Shown here piece by piece: positions 26,689 through 36,535 of a stretch of 64,000 nucleotides of DNA. Under the pieces are notes generated by a model. That model did not search any database. It saw nothing but the letters and a program-made list of their open reading frames with translations, and was not told the origin of the DNA. The first letter of the stretch is position 1. The number at the start of each line of letters is the position of its first letter. A program made the translations under genes and the position numbers. The stretch is taken from the NCBI RefSeq assembly GCF_000686805.1, contig NZ_KK366018.1, positions 99,759-163,758 of the forward strand, in the 5' to 3' direction. Source of the DNA: Bacillus sp. UNC41MFS5. GTDB taxonomy: Bacteria; Bacillota; Bacilli; Bacillales_B; DSM-18226.

Positions 26689-27945
26689 GTGAGTTCGTTA
26701 CAAACAAAACAGATACATCGAGAAATGCCTTTTGTTCAACTTTTTAAGCAATCGAAGCATTTCACTGCGTTGCTTTTTGGGCAAATTTTTTCCTTATTGG
26801 GTAGTTCGATAACAAATGTAATTCTTCCGATTGTTGTCCTTCAAGTATCAAAATCAACCGCACTAATGGGAACCGTTATGGCCATTTACATGCTGCCATT
26901 TGTCATTCTTCTCCCTTTTTCAGGTATCCTAGTTGATAAAATGAACAAAGTGAAAATTATGTTTGTGGTGGATCTTGTTCGATTTTTTCTCATGCTGCTT
27001 TTAGTTGTATTTGCTTTTATGGATCAACTGAATATGCCCCTTTTGTTTATTTTAATGTTTATTATGGGCACCATGGATAGCTTCTTTCAGCCCGCCTATT
27101 CGGCGGTTCGTGCAAAAGTATTTACCAAGGATATTCGCAATGCCGCAAATTCGATTACCCAAGTAAGTGTGCAAGCCTTAAGAATCTTTGGACCCATTAT
27201 TGGCGGAATGATTGTCAGTTCCTTTTCAGCGGCATGGGGCTTTGGGATTGATGCGGTTACATATATCATTTCCTTGTTCTTTTTATTGAGCCTTCGCACA
27301 TTAACCTTTCAAAAAGCGACTGTTTCCTTGGGCCAGAAAACCTCAATCAAACAAGATTTTTTTGAAGGGATAGAGGTGCTGAAGCAGGAGTCCTGGCTTT
27401 GGATTACCATTCTTACATTCTCGTTAGTAAATATTTTTTCAGGCGGGATTATTCGAATTTTAATTCCATGGCTCGTAAATATCTATTATGAATTTGAACC
27501 AGTTGTCTTTGGTCTCGTGCTTTCTGCATCAGGAGCAGGTGCAATCGTCTGCGGACTCGTGTATGGACTAAGGAAAGAATGGAAGAATCGAGGTCTGCTC
27601 GCCTATATTGGTGTGGCGGTAAGTGGTCTTGGTTTACTGTTTATGCCCTTTGTTTCGTCTGTTCCCTGGTTAATGGTCTTAATGTTTCTTGAAGGGGCAG
27701 GGATGATGTTATTTGGCTTAATTTGGGAAATAAGTCTGCAAGAATTGGTCCCTGAAGATAAATTCGGACGGGTAGTGAGTTTAGATATGCTGGGTTCCTT
27801 TGCTTTGCTTCCTGTAGGTTATTTACTAACCGGCTGGCTGGCAGAAGGAACGGGAGAAATCTTTACGTTTATACTGTTTAGTTCAGTCATCGTTCTGCTT
27901 TCTGTCTTAGTTATGTTTAATAAAGGGATACGAAATTATAATTAA
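26689..27945 (+). CDS. MFS exporter of the MefA/EntS-like group
   Basis: This protein has 418 residues and starts at GTG 26689 after AGGAGGT. Twelve hydrophobic helices are visible. The early LFGQIFSLLGSSITNVILPI and the loop SGILVDKMNKVKIM, together with DSFFQPAYSAVRAKVF and RNAANSITQVSVQALRIFGP, are typical of the MFS_3/Mef-type macrolide or siderophore exporters. The substrate is unknown. The next gene, another MFS exporter, starts 28 bp later, so the two likely share a transcript. Confidence 0.85.
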   Translation: MSSLQTKQIHREMPFVQLFKQSKHFTALLFGQIFSLLGSSITNVILPIVVLQVSKSTALMGTVMAIYMLPFVILLPFSGILVDKMNKVKIMFVVDLVRFFLMLLLVVFAFMDQLNMPLLFILMFIMGTMDSFFQPAYSAVRAKVFTKDIRNAANSITQVSVQALRIFGPIIGGMIVSSFSAAWGFGIDAVTYIISLFFLLSLRTLTFQKATVSLGQKTSIKQDFFEGIEVLKQESWLWITILTFSLVNIFSGGIIRILIPWLVNIYYEFEPVVFGLVLSASGAGAIVCGLVYGLRKEWKNRGLLAYIGVAVSGLGLLFMPFVSSVPWLMVLMFLEGAGMMLFGLIWEISLQELVPEDKFGRVVSLDMLGSFALLPVGYLLTGWLAEGTGEIFTFILFSSVIVLLSVLVMFNKGIRNYN

Positions 27946-27973
27946 TGCCTATTTATCGGTTTTGGAGGAAGTT

Positions 27974-29302
27974 ATGAAAAAGAATATGTATGTATTTTGG
28001 GGTCTAGTAATCACGACCTTAATTTCAGCACTAGATGCTAATATAATGCAAACTGCCAGTCCGACCATTGTCAAACAACTTGGCGGTATGGAGTTATTTG
28101 CTTGGATATTTGTTGTTTATATGTTAGCTAGTACGGTTACAGTGCCGCTTTACGGTAAATTATCGGATATGTATGGCCGGAAAAATCTGTTAATGTTTTC
28201 CGTAGGATTATTTACACTAGGTTCCATCCTGTGTGGGATGGCTAATTCCATGGTCACGTTGATAATATTTAGGGGAATTCAAGGTTTAGGTGCAGGTGGG
28301 ATGATTCCACTTTCCATGATCATCGTAGGAGATTTATTTACGATTGAACGACGCGGAAAAATTCAAGCGGTTTTTAGCAGTATTTGGGCCATTTCATCTA
28401 TTGTTGGACCAATACTAGGATCTTTCTTTGTTGAAGCATTAACATGGAGATGGATATTCTTTATTAATATTCCCATATGTATAGCCAGCGTGCTCTGTTT
28501 GCTACCCTATAAAGAACACATGGAATTTAAGAAGACACATATTGATTATAAAGGTTTCTTCTTATTTGGGATTTCGATTACTCTATTATTGTTATCTACT
28601 AATATAAAAAATTCTATTTGGTTAATGATTCTAGGAATTTTTGGTTTAATCGTCTTTGTTTTAGTAGAACGAAAAGAAACCCATCCGTTCTTGCCTGTTT
28701 CATTGTTTAAGAACAAGGGAATCCTGATGACGAATCTTTTTATGTTAGTTTATTGTTTGGCCTTTTTTGGAACATCTAACTTTATTCCTTTATACCTTCA
28801 AGAAGGAAGTCATATGAGTATTTATAAAAGTGGACTCATCCTGTTAAGTATTGCCGTTGGCTGGACTTTCGGAAGCACCCCTGCAGGAAAATGGATTCTT
28901 CGCTTTGGCTATAAGCTTCTTTTTATTATTGGAAGCTTCATCACAACTGCTTCAGGCTTAGCATTATATTTGTTCATCACAGATATATCCTATGTTAGCT
29001 TGTTTATAATCTTAATGATTCAGGGTGTTGCTTTTGGCTTGTTGTTTGCCGTAGGAACGATCGCATCTCAGGAATTTGCTGAACCCCATATCAAAGGGAT
29101 GTCTACCTCATTGCAAATGTTTTTGAAAAACATTGGAACATCTATCGGGGTTACCGTCATGGGAGTGATTATCAACCAGACTGCAAACATCCATATTGGA
29201 ATGAAGAACTTATTTCTATACGCACTGATATTAAGCGTAATTAATATTGTATTAAGTTTTTTAATCCCTGCAAAAACAACCTCTTCCAGTCAGAGTAACT
29301 AA
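27974..29302 (+). CDS. MFS drug exporter, DHA2 type (EmrB/QacA-like)
   Basis: The protein has 442 residues from the ATG at 27974, with GGAGG 5 nt ahead; a TTG four codons earlier overlaps that ribosome site. Motif A reads GKLSDMYGRKNLLM. Motif C reads AISSIVGPILGSFFVE, followed by WRWIFFINIPI, a stretch nearly always found in the 14-helix DHA2 family. The early LDANIMQTASPTIV equals the conserved LDxTIVNVALP motif of that family with changes. Proton-driven drug export is the family function; the substrate is unknown. It ends at a strong bidirectional terminator. Confidence 0.88.
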   Translation: MKKNMYVFWGLVITTLISALDANIMQTASPTIVKQLGGMELFAWIFVVYMLASTVTVPLYGKLSDMYGRKNLLMFSVGLFTLGSILCGMANSMVTLIIFRGIQGLGAGGMIPLSMIIVGDLFTIERRGKIQAVFSSIWAISSIVGPILGSFFVEALTWRWIFFINIPICIASVLCLLPYKEHMEFKKTHIDYKGFFLFGISITLLLLSTNIKNSIWLMILGIFGLIVFVLVERKETHPFLPVSLFKNKGILMTNLFMLVYCLAFFGTSNFIPLYLQEGSHMSIYKSGLILLSIAVGWTFGSTPAGKWILRFGYKLLFIIGSFITTASGLALYLFITDISYVSLFIILMIQGVAFGLLFAVGTIASQEFAEPHIKGMSTSLQMFLKNIGTSIGVTVMGVIINQTANIHIGMKNLFLYALILSVINIVLSFLIPAKTTSSSQSN

Positions 29303-29316
29303 CCTTAATGATCGAT

Positions 29317-29355
29317 AAACAGACCTCATGAATCTCTCATGAGGTCTGTTTTTTT
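29317..29355. terminator. Bidirectional terminator between convergent genes
   Basis: A 15-bp stem (29317-29331 with 29337-29351) with a 5-nt loop and flanking A/T runs. It serves both the DHA2 gene and the carbonic-anhydrase-like gene. Confidence 0.93.
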
Positions 29356-29367
29356 GCTGCTATTAAT

Positions 29368-29880
29368 CTATTTAAGAATCTCCTTAAACTCTTTCCCCCT
29401 TTGGACATAATGTTCGCTTGACATCTGCAGCAGGTCTAGGTCCTTTTGGGTTATTTCTCTGACCACTTTACCGGGAGAACCCAACACTAGCGAACGAGGT
29501 GGAATTTTAATACCACCAGCGAGCAGTGTATTGGCGCCAATAATACAATCCTCACCAATCTCTACATTATCTAAAAGCGTCGAACCCATTCCAATAATGC
29601 ATCGATTCCCAACCTTACAGCCATGTAAAATAACGTTATGTCCAATTGTCACATCATCCGCAATTTCGACGGGGAATCCTTCGAACAAATGAATCGTTGA
29701 ATTATCCTGAATGCTGCATCGTTCACCGATTATGATGGGGCCATCATCTCCACGTAGTACCGCATTAAACCAAACGGATGAATCTTTTCCAATTCTTACA
29801 TCACCAATTAAATAGGCACCAGGTGCTACAAATACAGAGTCATGTACAGCAGGGGAAATACCTTTGTAAGGGATAATCAA
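29368..29880 (-). CDS. Gamma carbonic anhydrase-like hexapeptide protein (YtoA type)
   Basis: This protein has 170 residues and starts at TTG 29880 after AAGGAGAG. Left-handed beta-helix hexapeptides run through most of it (IGDVRIGKDSSVWFNAVLRG, IGERCSIQDNS, VTIGHNVILHG, CIIGMGSTLLDN). The zinc ligands of the family are visible as His in STIHLFEG, GHNV and LHGC. Relatives are YtoA, PaaY and YrdA. Many bind metal, but carbonic anhydrase activity is shown only for some. It is a cytoplasmic single-gene unit. Confidence 0.88.
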   Translation of the reverse strand: MIIPYKGISPAVHDSVFVAPGAYLIGDVRIGKDSSVWFNAVLRGDDGPIIIGERCSIQDNSTIHLFEGFPVEIADDVTIGHNVILHGCKVGNRCIIGMGSTLLDNVEIGEDCIIGANTLLAGGIKIPPRSLVLGSPGKVVREITQKDLDLLQMSSEHYVQRGKEFKEILK

Positions 29881-30030
29881 ATCAATCTCTCCTTTTAACT
29901 ATCAGAATTATCTTTCTATTAATCTAAATATACCATGAAAAAATGTCCAAGTAGGGTTTTTATCATCAATTCGATTCTATTTTCGTTAAAAATGAATTAT
30001 TTGCATCTTTTCTAATGTTAGAATGTTTAA

Positions 30031-30100
30031 AACGCAAAAATATTTTGCATATATTAATTAATTATTTATTTTGCGCAAAATTAATTTGCACCAAATGCAA
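30031..30100. promoter_or_regulatory. Upstream activating palindromes before rocA (probable RocR sites)
   Basis: Three palindromes precede the -24/-12 promoter: GCAAAAATATTTTGC (30034-30048), TTTTGCGCAAAA (30069-30080) and TTGCA-5 nt-TGCAA (30086-30100). Roc operons of B. subtilis use similar TGCAAAA-type inverted repeats as sites for the enhancer-binding activator RocR. That these are RocR sites is inferred. Confidence 0.6.
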
Positions 30101-30130
30101 TGAAAACCCTTTATTTATGCAAAATACAAG

Positions 30131-30148
30131 TTGGCACAGAACTTGCAT
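30131..30148 (+). promoter_or_regulatory. Sigma-54 (SigL) promoter of the roc operon
   Basis: TTGGCACAGAACTTGCAT matches the -24/-12 consensus TTGGCAC-N5-TTGCA at every fixed base. It lies 39 bp before the TTG start of rocA, as expected for SigL-dependent arginine/ornithine catabolic genes. Confidence 0.9.
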
Positions 30149-30186
30149 ATTAATTTAATGTAGCAAAAGACAAGGGGGAACAACCA

Positions 30187-31731
30187 TTGAAAACATATTC
30201 ACATGAACCATTTACAAACTTCGAAGATGAAAAAAATAAACAAGCCTTCCAAGAGGCACTCGCCTTTGTACATACACAGCTTGGCAAGGATTATCCAGTA
30301 GTCATCGGTGGAGAACAGAATACAACTGAGGAAAAAATTATATCTATTAATCCAGCAAATAAAGAGGAGATCATTGGTCGAGTGTCAATGGCGGACCAAG
30401 AATTAGCGGAAAAGGCGATGCATGCCGCAATAACCACATTTGAAACGTGGAAAAAGTGGAGACCAGAACATCGTGCCAACATTTTATTCAAAGCAGCCGC
30501 CATTTTGCGCCGCAGGAAACATGAGTTTTCAGCTTATCTAGTGAAAGAAGCCGGAAAGCCATGGAAAGAAGCAGATGCAGATACAGCCGAAGCAATCGAC
30601 TTTATCGAGTATTACGGCCGTCAAATGCTTAAATTGAAAGAAGGTTCACCGGTAAATAGCCGAAATGGGGAATTTAACCAGTATCACTATATACCACTAG
30701 GTGTAGGGATTATAATTTCACCTTTCAACTTCCCATTAGCGATTATGGCAGGAACAACCATTGCAGCTATTGTTTCGGGTAATACTGTTCTTCTTAAGCC
30801 AGCAAACTCAACACCAGTAGTTGCAGCAAAATTCGTTGAGTTGATGGAGGAAGCAGGTCTTCCAAAAGGAGTTTTAAACTTTGTGCCAGGTAGTGGCGCG
30901 CAAATTGGTGACTACCTTGTTGATCATCCAAAAACACGCTTTGTATCCTTTACAGGTTCACGTGAAGTAGGCTGCCGTATTAATGAACGAGCCGCAAAGG
31001 TTCATCCTGGACAAAAATGGATCAAGCGTGTCATTGCTGAAATGGGCGGTAAGGACACGGTGGTTGTTGATAACGATGCAGATTTAGATTTAGCTGCTTC
31101 AAGCATTGTCTATTCCGCTTTCGGTTTTTCAGGCCAAAAATGTTCGGCAGGTTCCCGTGCAGTGATTCATCAGGATGTGTATGATGTCGTGCTTGAGAAA
31201 GTTGTGGCATTAACAAGAACACTTACGCTTGGAAATCCTGAAGAGGCAAATACTTATATGGGACCTGTTATTGATGGCAAATCGTTCAAAAAAATCATGA
31301 ATTATATGGAAGTAGGCAAGCAAGAAGGCCGACTTATGACGGGCGGCGAAGGCGATGATTCTAAAGGGTACTTCATTCAGCCGACAATCTTCGCTGATTT
31401 AGATGAAAATGCACGCCTCATGCAGGAAGAAATTTTCGGACCAGTTCTTGGTATCAGTAAAGCCCGTGACTTTGACCATATGATGACCATTGCTAATAAT
31501 ACTGACTATGGTTTAACAGGCGCATTGATTTCGAAGAATCGCGAACATATTGAACGCGCACGTGAAGAATTCCATGTCGGAAATCTATATTTTAACCGTA
31601 CTTGTACCGGTGCAATTGTTGGCTATCAACCGTTTGGCGGTTTCAATATGTCTGGAACAGATTCGAAAGCGGGCGGTCCAGAATATTTACTGCTTCATAT
31701 GCAAGCGAAAACAACATCTGAAACACTATAA
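30187..31731 (+). CDS. rocA: 1-pyrroline-5-carboxylate dehydrogenase RocA
   Basis: This protein has 514 residues and starts at TTG 30187 after AAGGGGGAA. It is near-colinear with RocA of Bacillus: HEPFT near the start, the [20 protein letters not shown] stretch, [18 protein letters not shown] [14 protein letters not shown], and the general aldehyde dehydrogenase sites VIAEMGGKD (Glu) and [15 protein letters not shown] (Cys). It oxidises glutamate-gamma-semialdehyde (in balance with pyrroline-5-carboxylate) to glutamate with NAD, the last step of ornithine and proline breakdown. It is first in the rocA-rocD-rocG set behind a sigma-54 promoter. Confidence 0.95.
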   Translation: MKTYSHEPFTNFEDEKNKQAFQEALAFVHTQLGKDYPVVIGGEQNTTEEKIISINPANKEEIIGRVSMADQELAEKAMHAAITTFETWKKWRPEHRANILFKAAAILRRRKHEFSAYLVKEAGKPWKEADADTAEAIDFIEYYGRQMLKLKEGSPVNSRNGEFNQYHYIPLGVGIIISPFNFPLAIMAGTTIAAIVSGNTVLLKPANSTPVVAAKFVELMEEAGLPKGVLNFVPGSGAQIGDYLVDHPKTRFVSFTGSREVGCRINERAAKVHPGQKWIKRVIAEMGGKDTVVVDNDADLDLAASSIVYSAFGFSGQKCSAGSRAVIHQDVYDVVLEKVVALTRTLTLGNPEEANTYMGPVIDGKSFKKIMNYMEVGKQEGRLMTGGEGDDSKGYFIQPTIFADLDENARLMQEEIFGPVLGISKARDFDHMMTIANNTDYGLTGALISKNREHIERAREEFHVGNLYFNRTCTGAIVGYQPFGGFNMSGTDSKAGGPEYLLLHMQAKTTSETL

Positions 31732-31747
31732 AACTACATCATAGATC

Positions 31748-31782
31748 CCTCGGGTGGGTTCGGGAACTCAACCTACCCGAGG
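31748..31782 (+). repeat. Hairpin between rocA and rocD
   Basis: A 13-bp stem (CCTCGGGTGGGTT / AACCTACCCGAGG, one G-U pair) with a 9-nt loop and no T run. It ends just before the rocD ribosome site AGAGGAGG. It could protect or separate messages rather than end them. Confidence 0.75.
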
Positions 31783-31802
31783 AAATTAGAGGAGGAACAA
31801 TA

Positions 31803-33008
31803 ATGACAGTCTCAGAAACTACGAAAACGAATCAAATTATTGAACAAACACATAAATTCGGTGCCAATAACTATCATCCACTGCCAATTGTTATTGCGAA
31901 GGCGGAGGGGGTTTGGGTGGAAAGTCCAGAAGGAAACCGTTACATGGACATGTTAAGTGCCTATTCAGCCGTTAACCAAGGACATCGTCACCCAAAAATC
32001 ATTCAAGCATTAAAAGACCAAGCAGATAAGGTCACTCTAACTTCTCGTGCTTTTCATAATGATCAACTTGGACCATGGTACGAAAAAATTTGTCAATTAA
32101 CTAATAAAAACATGGCCCTCCCAATGAATACTGGTGCAGAAGCGGTTGAAACAGCACTTAAAGCAGCCCGCCGCTGGGGTTATGATGTAAAAGGAATCGC
32201 TGAAAACCAAGCAGAAATAATTGCCTGTGTAGGAAATTTCCATGGCCGTACGATGGGAGCAGTTTCTTTATCATCAGACCCGGAATATAAGCGCGGCTTT
32301 GGACCAATGCTTCCAGGAATCAATTTAATTCCTTATGGTGATCTTGAAGCATTGAAAGCCGCCATCACACAAAACACAGCTGCATTTTTAATCGAGCCAA
32401 TTCAAGGTGAAGCTGGGATAATCTTACCACCAGAAGGCTTTTTGAAAGCGGCATCAGATTTATGTAAGGAAAACAATGTCTTGTTCATTGCTGATGAAAT
32501 TCAAGTGGGCTTAGCACGTACCGGGAAAATGTTTGCCTGCGATTGGGAAGATGTGAACCCTGACATGTTGATTCTAGGTAAAGCACTAGGCGGCGGTGTA
32601 TTCCCAATTTCCTGTGTCGTAGCTAATTCCGATGTATTAGGCGTATTCAATCCAGGTTCCCACGGGTCAACATTTGGAGGAAATCCATTAGCATGCGCGG
32701 TGTCACTTGCTGCTTTAGAAGTGATTGAGGAAGAAAAACTAGCGGACCGCTCGCTAGAAATAGGCAAATACTTCTTTGAAAAATTACAGTCCATTACCAA
32801 TCCAAAAATTAAATCGGTAAGAGGCAAAGGGTTATTTATCGGAGTTGAACTTACAGAAGTTGCAAGACCATATTGTGAGCAATTAAAAGAAGCAGGTTTA
32901 TTATGTAAAGAAACCCATGACACAGTGATTCGTTTCGCACCACCACTTACCATTACAACGGAAGAAATCGATTGGGCCTTTGAAAAAATCAAAACAGTAT
33001 TAAGTTAA
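31803..33008 (+). CDS. rocD: Ornithine aminotransferase RocD
   Basis: This is a class-III PLP aminotransferase of 401 residues. It has the ornithine-transaminase start [14 protein letters not shown], the cofactor region [35 protein letters not shown] and the PLP-binding lysine in [14 protein letters not shown] (Lys about 257). It converts ornithine and 2-oxoglutarate to glutamate-semialdehyde and glutamate, feeding RocA. GGAGGAA precedes the ATG. It lies 71 bp after rocA with a hairpin between, so it is co-transcribed from the sigma-54 promoter. Confidence 0.95.
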   Translation: MTVSETTKTNQIIEQTHKFGANNYHPLPIVIAKAEGVWVESPEGNRYMDMLSAYSAVNQGHRHPKIIQALKDQADKVTLTSRAFHNDQLGPWYEKICQLTNKNMALPMNTGAEAVETALKAARRWGYDVKGIAENQAEIIACVGNFHGRTMGAVSLSSDPEYKRGFGPMLPGINLIPYGDLEALKAAITQNTAAFLIEPIQGEAGIILPPEGFLKAASDLCKENNVLFIADEIQVGLARTGKMFACDWEDVNPDMLILGKALGGGVFPISCVVANSDVLGVFNPGSHGSTFGGNPLACAVSLAALEVIEEEKLADRSLEIGKYFFEKLQSITNPKIKSVRGKGLFIGVELTEVARPYCEQLKEAGLLCKETHDTVIRFAPPLTITTEEIDWAFEKIKTVLS

Positions 33009-33058
33009 TTTTTTAAAATATAAAATCTAATAATCTACTATACGACGGGGTGTCAGGC

Positions 33059-34351
33059 ATGTCAGTGAAACCAATGGTTACTGAAATGGAAAAACAACAA
33101 CAAGAAGAACAAGAATCCTTAAATCTATTTAATTCAACACAAACGATCATCCAACAGGCATTAACTAAATTAGGCTATAACAATGAAATGTATGAATTAT
33201 TAAAAGAACCAATCAGATTATTAACTGTCCGCATACCAGTAAAAATGGATGATGGTTCTGTCAAAATATTTACAGGCTATCGTTCTCAGCATAATGATGC
33301 AGTTGGTCCAACTAAGGGCGGCGTCCGTTTCCATCCGGAAGTGGATGAAGAAGAAGTAAAAGCATTGTCCATTTGGATGAGCCTAAAGTGTGGAATTACC
33401 AATCTTCCATATGGTGGCGGGAAAGGCGGGATCATCTGTGATCCGCGCAACATGTCATTCAGAGAGCTAGAGAGTTTAAGCCGAGGCTATGTTCGGGCAA
33501 TCAGCCAAATCGTTGGGCCGTCCAAAGATATTCCTGCACCAGATGTTTATACAAATTCACAAATCATGGCATGGATGATGGATGAATACAGCCGTTTACG
33601 TGAATTCGATTCACCAGGTTTTATTACTGGAAAACCAATCGTCCTTGGCGGATCGCAAGGTCGTGAAACAGCCACTGCCCGCGGTGTAACGATTTGTATT
33701 GAAGAAGCATTGAAGAAAATTGGTAAGGAACTTCAAGGAGCGCGAGTTGTCATTCAAGGCTTTGGAAATGCCGGAAGTTACTTGGCAAAGTTTATGCATG
33801 ATTCTGGGGCGAAGGTAGTTGCCGTTTCCGATGTATATGGTGGTATTTACGATCCAAATGGATTGGATATTAATTACTTACTGGATCGAAGGGATAGCTT
33901 CGGTACCTTCTCTAAACTATTTAAAAATACCATCACCAACCAAGAACTACTAGAATTAGATTGTGATATTCTTGTTCCGGCAGCCATTTCAAACCAAATC
34001 ACCGCCAAAAATGCGGCCAATATTAAAGCACCTATTGTTGTCGAAGCAGCCAATGGACCAACAACAATTGAAGCAACAAGAATTCTTACTGAACGTGGTG
34101 TTATCCTTGTTCCAGACATTCTTGCAAGCGCGGGCGGAGTAACGGTCTCTTATTTTGAATGGGTGCAAAATAATCAAGGCTATTATTGGACCGAAGAAGA
34201 AGTAGATGAAAAGCTTAAAAAAGTAATGGTTGATTCTTTTGAAAATATCTATCAAACCGCTAAATCACATCAGGTTGACATGCGTTTAGCAGCATATATG
34301 GTTGGAATTAGGAAAGTAGCCGAGGCCTCTCGTTTCAGAGGCTGGGTATAA
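33059..34351 (+). CDS. rocG: NAD-linked glutamate dehydrogenase (RocG/GudB type)
   Basis: The protein has 430 residues from the ATG at 33059, with GGGGTG upstream; an in-frame GTG three codons earlier is the alternative. The glutamate site motif is NLPYGGGKGGIICDP, preceded by the substrate lysine region RSQHNDAVGPTKGGVRFHP. The NAD domain has VVIQGFGNAGSYLAKFM. It deaminates glutamate made by RocA and RocD to 2-oxoglutarate and ammonium. Placed third in the roc set, it completes arginine/ornithine breakdown in one operon. In B. subtilis rocG stands alone. A GGTGTCAGGCA motif covers the ribosome site region. Confidence 0.92.
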   Translation: MSVKPMVTEMEKQQQEEQESLNLFNSTQTIIQQALTKLGYNNEMYELLKEPIRLLTVRIPVKMDDGSVKIFTGYRSQHNDAVGPTKGGVRFHPEVDEEEVKALSIWMSLKCGITNLPYGGGKGGIICDPRNMSFRELESLSRGYVRAISQIVGPSKDIPAPDVYTNSQIMAWMMDEYSRLREFDSPGFITGKPIVLGGSQGRETATARGVTICIEEALKKIGKELQGARVVIQGFGNAGSYLAKFMHDSGAKVVAVSDVYGGIYDPNGLDINYLLDRRDSFGTFSKLFKNTITNQELLELDCDILVPAAISNQITAKNAANIKAPIVVEAANGPTTIEATRILTERGVILVPDILASAGGVTVSYFEWVQNNQGYYWTEEEVDEKLKKVMVDSFENIYQTAKSHQVDMRLAAYMVGIRKVAEASRFRGWV

Positions 34352-34444
34352 AAGAAATCATAAGCTGAACTCTCCCAAAACGTTTGGACGGAAAAATCTC
34401 TAACTATTCAACGGCTGTAAGAAACTAAAAAGGAGTGAAGGAAT

Positions 34445-34699
34445 TTGTCAGTTACGGAAGAAGATATATTCAGTCCATGTTCGGGTACTGTGGAAACTGT
34501 TTTAACCGAGGAAAACGACCATGTCTATGAGTGGGAAAAACTGTTTTTAATTAAAACCCAGAACGGTAAAATTGAAGAGATTTCAATTGGGATAAGCGGG
34601 TATATCACCTCATTAGCTGTCAAGAAGGGGCAAGAAGTAAATTCTCAAACTGTACTTGCGACCATCCAAGATGATTTGTTAATTACAGGATCTGATTAA
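34445..34699 (+). CDS. Small biotinyl/lipoyl-domain-like protein
   Basis: This protein has 84 residues and starts at TTG 34445 after AAAGGAGTG. The sequence IFSPCSGTVETVLTEENDHV, the central WEKLFLIKTQNGKIEEI, then GISGYITSLAVKKGQEV form the two halves of a biotinyl/lipoyl hammerhead fold. The usual EAMKM biotinylation motif is replaced by TQNGKIEEI, so modification at the standard lysine is doubtful. It follows rocG by 93 bp and ends at a terminator, so it may be the last gene of the roc transcript. Function is unknown; a carrier or binding role is only a guess. Confidence 0.7.
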   Translation: MSVTEEDIFSPCSGTVETVLTEENDHVYEWEKLFLIKTQNGKIEEISIGISGYITSLAVKKGQEVNSQTVLATIQDDLLITGSD

Positions 34700-34719
34700 A
34701 GAACCTGAAATGCTTTTAT

Positions 34720-34753
34720 AAAACTCTTTTCGTTCATTCGAAAAGAGTTTTTT
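34720..34753 (+). terminator. Rho-independent terminator after the lipoyl-like gene
   Basis: A 13-bp stem AAAACTCTTTTCG / CGAAAAGAGTTTT with a 6-nt loop and T run. Confidence 0.92.
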
Positions 34754-34817
34754 CTGTTTGTGATGTCGGCTTACTGATTATAATAGAAGAAAAGTTATTT
34801 TTGAATGGAGGTTTCAA

Positions 34818-36416
34818 ATGACAAAAACAATTTTTACAAATGGAGTTATTTACACGTTTGATGCTGGACAGGCGATAGTAGAAGCAGTGGTTGTGGAGAA
34901 TGGTAGAATTGTAGATACCGGCTCTCATCAGGAAATGATCTTACAATGGGGCAGAATGGGAGCAAACATCGTTGATTTACAAGGAAAAATGGCTACCCCT
35001 GGATTAATCGATAGCCATCTGCATCTTTCAGGTGTCGCGTTCAACTTTCTGGATTTGGATCTAACCGGAGTTAAATCCAAAAGTGAAATGCTTGGTAAAC
35101 TTAGAAACAAGGCCAACACAGTCGCACCCGGTCAGTGGCTGGTTGGAATGGGATGGGATGAAAATCTCTTTACGGAAGGCCAAATTCCAACTATAGAAGA
35201 ATTAGACCACGTGGCCCCACACTGTCCCGTTTATCTAAAGCGGATCTGTCACCATGCGTTTTTGGTGAATAGCAAGGCTCTGGAAATGAGTCAATATCAT
35301 CCGATGAATAAGGTCCCAACAGGTGGAACGGTTGTTGTAGATCCGATGACCAAAAAGCCGACAGGACTACTGCTCGAGTCCGCTTCTCGACTGATTACAA
35401 AGTACATACCAGAGCGAACCTATCAAGAGTTAAAAGCTGGTATACAGCAAGCGATGCAATTTGCGGTCAAAAAGGGATTAACAAGTGTACATACTAACGA
35501 TCCTGCATATTTAAGCGGTCTCGATTCAACCTATAAAATGTATGACGAATTACTTAACCATGAAGGCCAAGGTTTACGCTGTAACCTGCTCATTGATTAT
35601 CCCTATCTTCCTGAATTGAAAGAAAGAGGAATGTTTGCTGGTTTCGGAAATGACAAATTACAAATCGGCGCAATCAAAATTTTTGCTGATGGGGCTTTTG
35701 GAAGGAGAACCGCGTTGCTGTCAGAGCCGTACCACGATGAACCTAACCAGTTCGGTGATGCTATGTATGACCAAGAAACCCTTTATCAAGTGGTACAAGA
35801 GATCCGAGCACACTCGATGCCGCTGGCTGTCCATACGATTGGCGACAAGGCCTTAGAAAATGTTCTAAATATACTTGATCAATTCCCAAAAGTGAAATAC
35901 CGGGATCGAATCATCCACACGTCCCTTGTTCGTAAGGATTTAATTCAGCGCTTAGCGGACCCAAGCCGAATTGCTGATATTCAACCTAGATTTGTGGTTG
36001 GGGACTATCCATGGGTGCAAGAAAGAGTGGGAGAAAAGCGGGAGTCATATTTATATGCATGGAAAACGTTACTCAGTTCTGGCGTATTGTGTGCCGGCGG
36101 TTCTGATGCACCAATTGAACCTGTTGACCCATTGCTTGGAATTCATGCAGCAGTAACCCGTAAAGCACCTGGGGATGCTCATAGTGGCTGGAATGCGAAA
36201 GAGAAACTCTCCATGCTAGAAGCCGTTAAATTATTCACGGTTGGAGGCGCATACGCCACAAACGAAGAGAATCATAAGGGATCCATTTCTAGAGGGAAGT
36301 TCGCCGATTTCACGGTTTATTCAAACAATCTATTTACGATGGATTATCCCGACGAATTACTTAACACTGAGATTGTTATGACGATTATCGATGGCGAAAT
36401 CAAATATAAAAAATAA
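34818..36416 (+). CDS. YtcJ-like metal-dependent amidohydrolase
   Basis: This protein has 532 residues. The amidohydrolase start motif is ATPGLIDSHLHLSGVAFN (HxH metal pair, about 64). Later motifs are FADGAFGRRTA, MPLAVHTIGDKALENVL, RIIHTSLV and GSDAPIEPVDPLLGIHAAVT (metal Asp). The C-terminal KGSISRGKFADFTVYSNN closes the beta domain. This is the amidohydrolase_3 subgroup that includes YtcJ and N-substituted formamide deformylase. It is cytoplasmic; GGAGG precedes the ATG. The substrate is unknown. It stands alone between a terminator and the T-box leader. Confidence 0.88.
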   Translation: MTKTIFTNGVIYTFDAGQAIVEAVVVENGRIVDTGSHQEMILQWGRMGANIVDLQGKMATPGLIDSHLHLSGVAFNFLDLDLTGVKSKSEMLGKLRNKANTVAPGQWLVGMGWDENLFTEGQIPTIEELDHVAPHCPVYLKRICHHAFLVNSKALEMSQYHPMNKVPTGGTVVVDPMTKKPTGLLLESASRLITKYIPERTYQELKAGIQQAMQFAVKKGLTSVHTNDPAYLSGLDSTYKMYDELLNHEGQGLRCNLLIDYPYLPELKERGMFAGFGNDKLQIGAIKIFADGAFGRRTALLSEPYHDEPNQFGDAMYDQETLYQVVQEIRAHSMPLAVHTIGDKALENVLNILDQFPKVKYRDRIIHTSLVRKDLIQRLADPSRIADIQPRFVVGDYPWVQERVGEKRESYLYAWKTLLSSGVLCAGGSDAPIEPVDPLLGIHAAVTRKAPGDAHSGWNAKEKLSMLEAVKLFTVGGAYATNEENHKGSISRGKFADFTVYSNNLFTMDYPDELLNTEIVMTIIDGEIKYKK

Positions 36417-36496
36417 GGTAATAACGGTGTTAAAAGTGTTTTGAACAGATGTAAGCGCTTTATAATTAACAAAATAATTAAAATAGTCAAAAAATA

Positions 36497-36525
36497 TTGA
36501 CAGGTTATTTTTTCAGTGGTAACCT
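36497..36525 (+). promoter_or_regulatory. Promoter of the ilvA T-box leader
   Basis: TTGACA (36497-36502), a 17-nt spacer and TAACCT (36520-36525) make a sigma-A type promoter just before the T-box leader. The -35 is perfect and the -10 is weak. Confidence 0.6.
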
Positions 36526-36535
36526 TATAAAAAAT

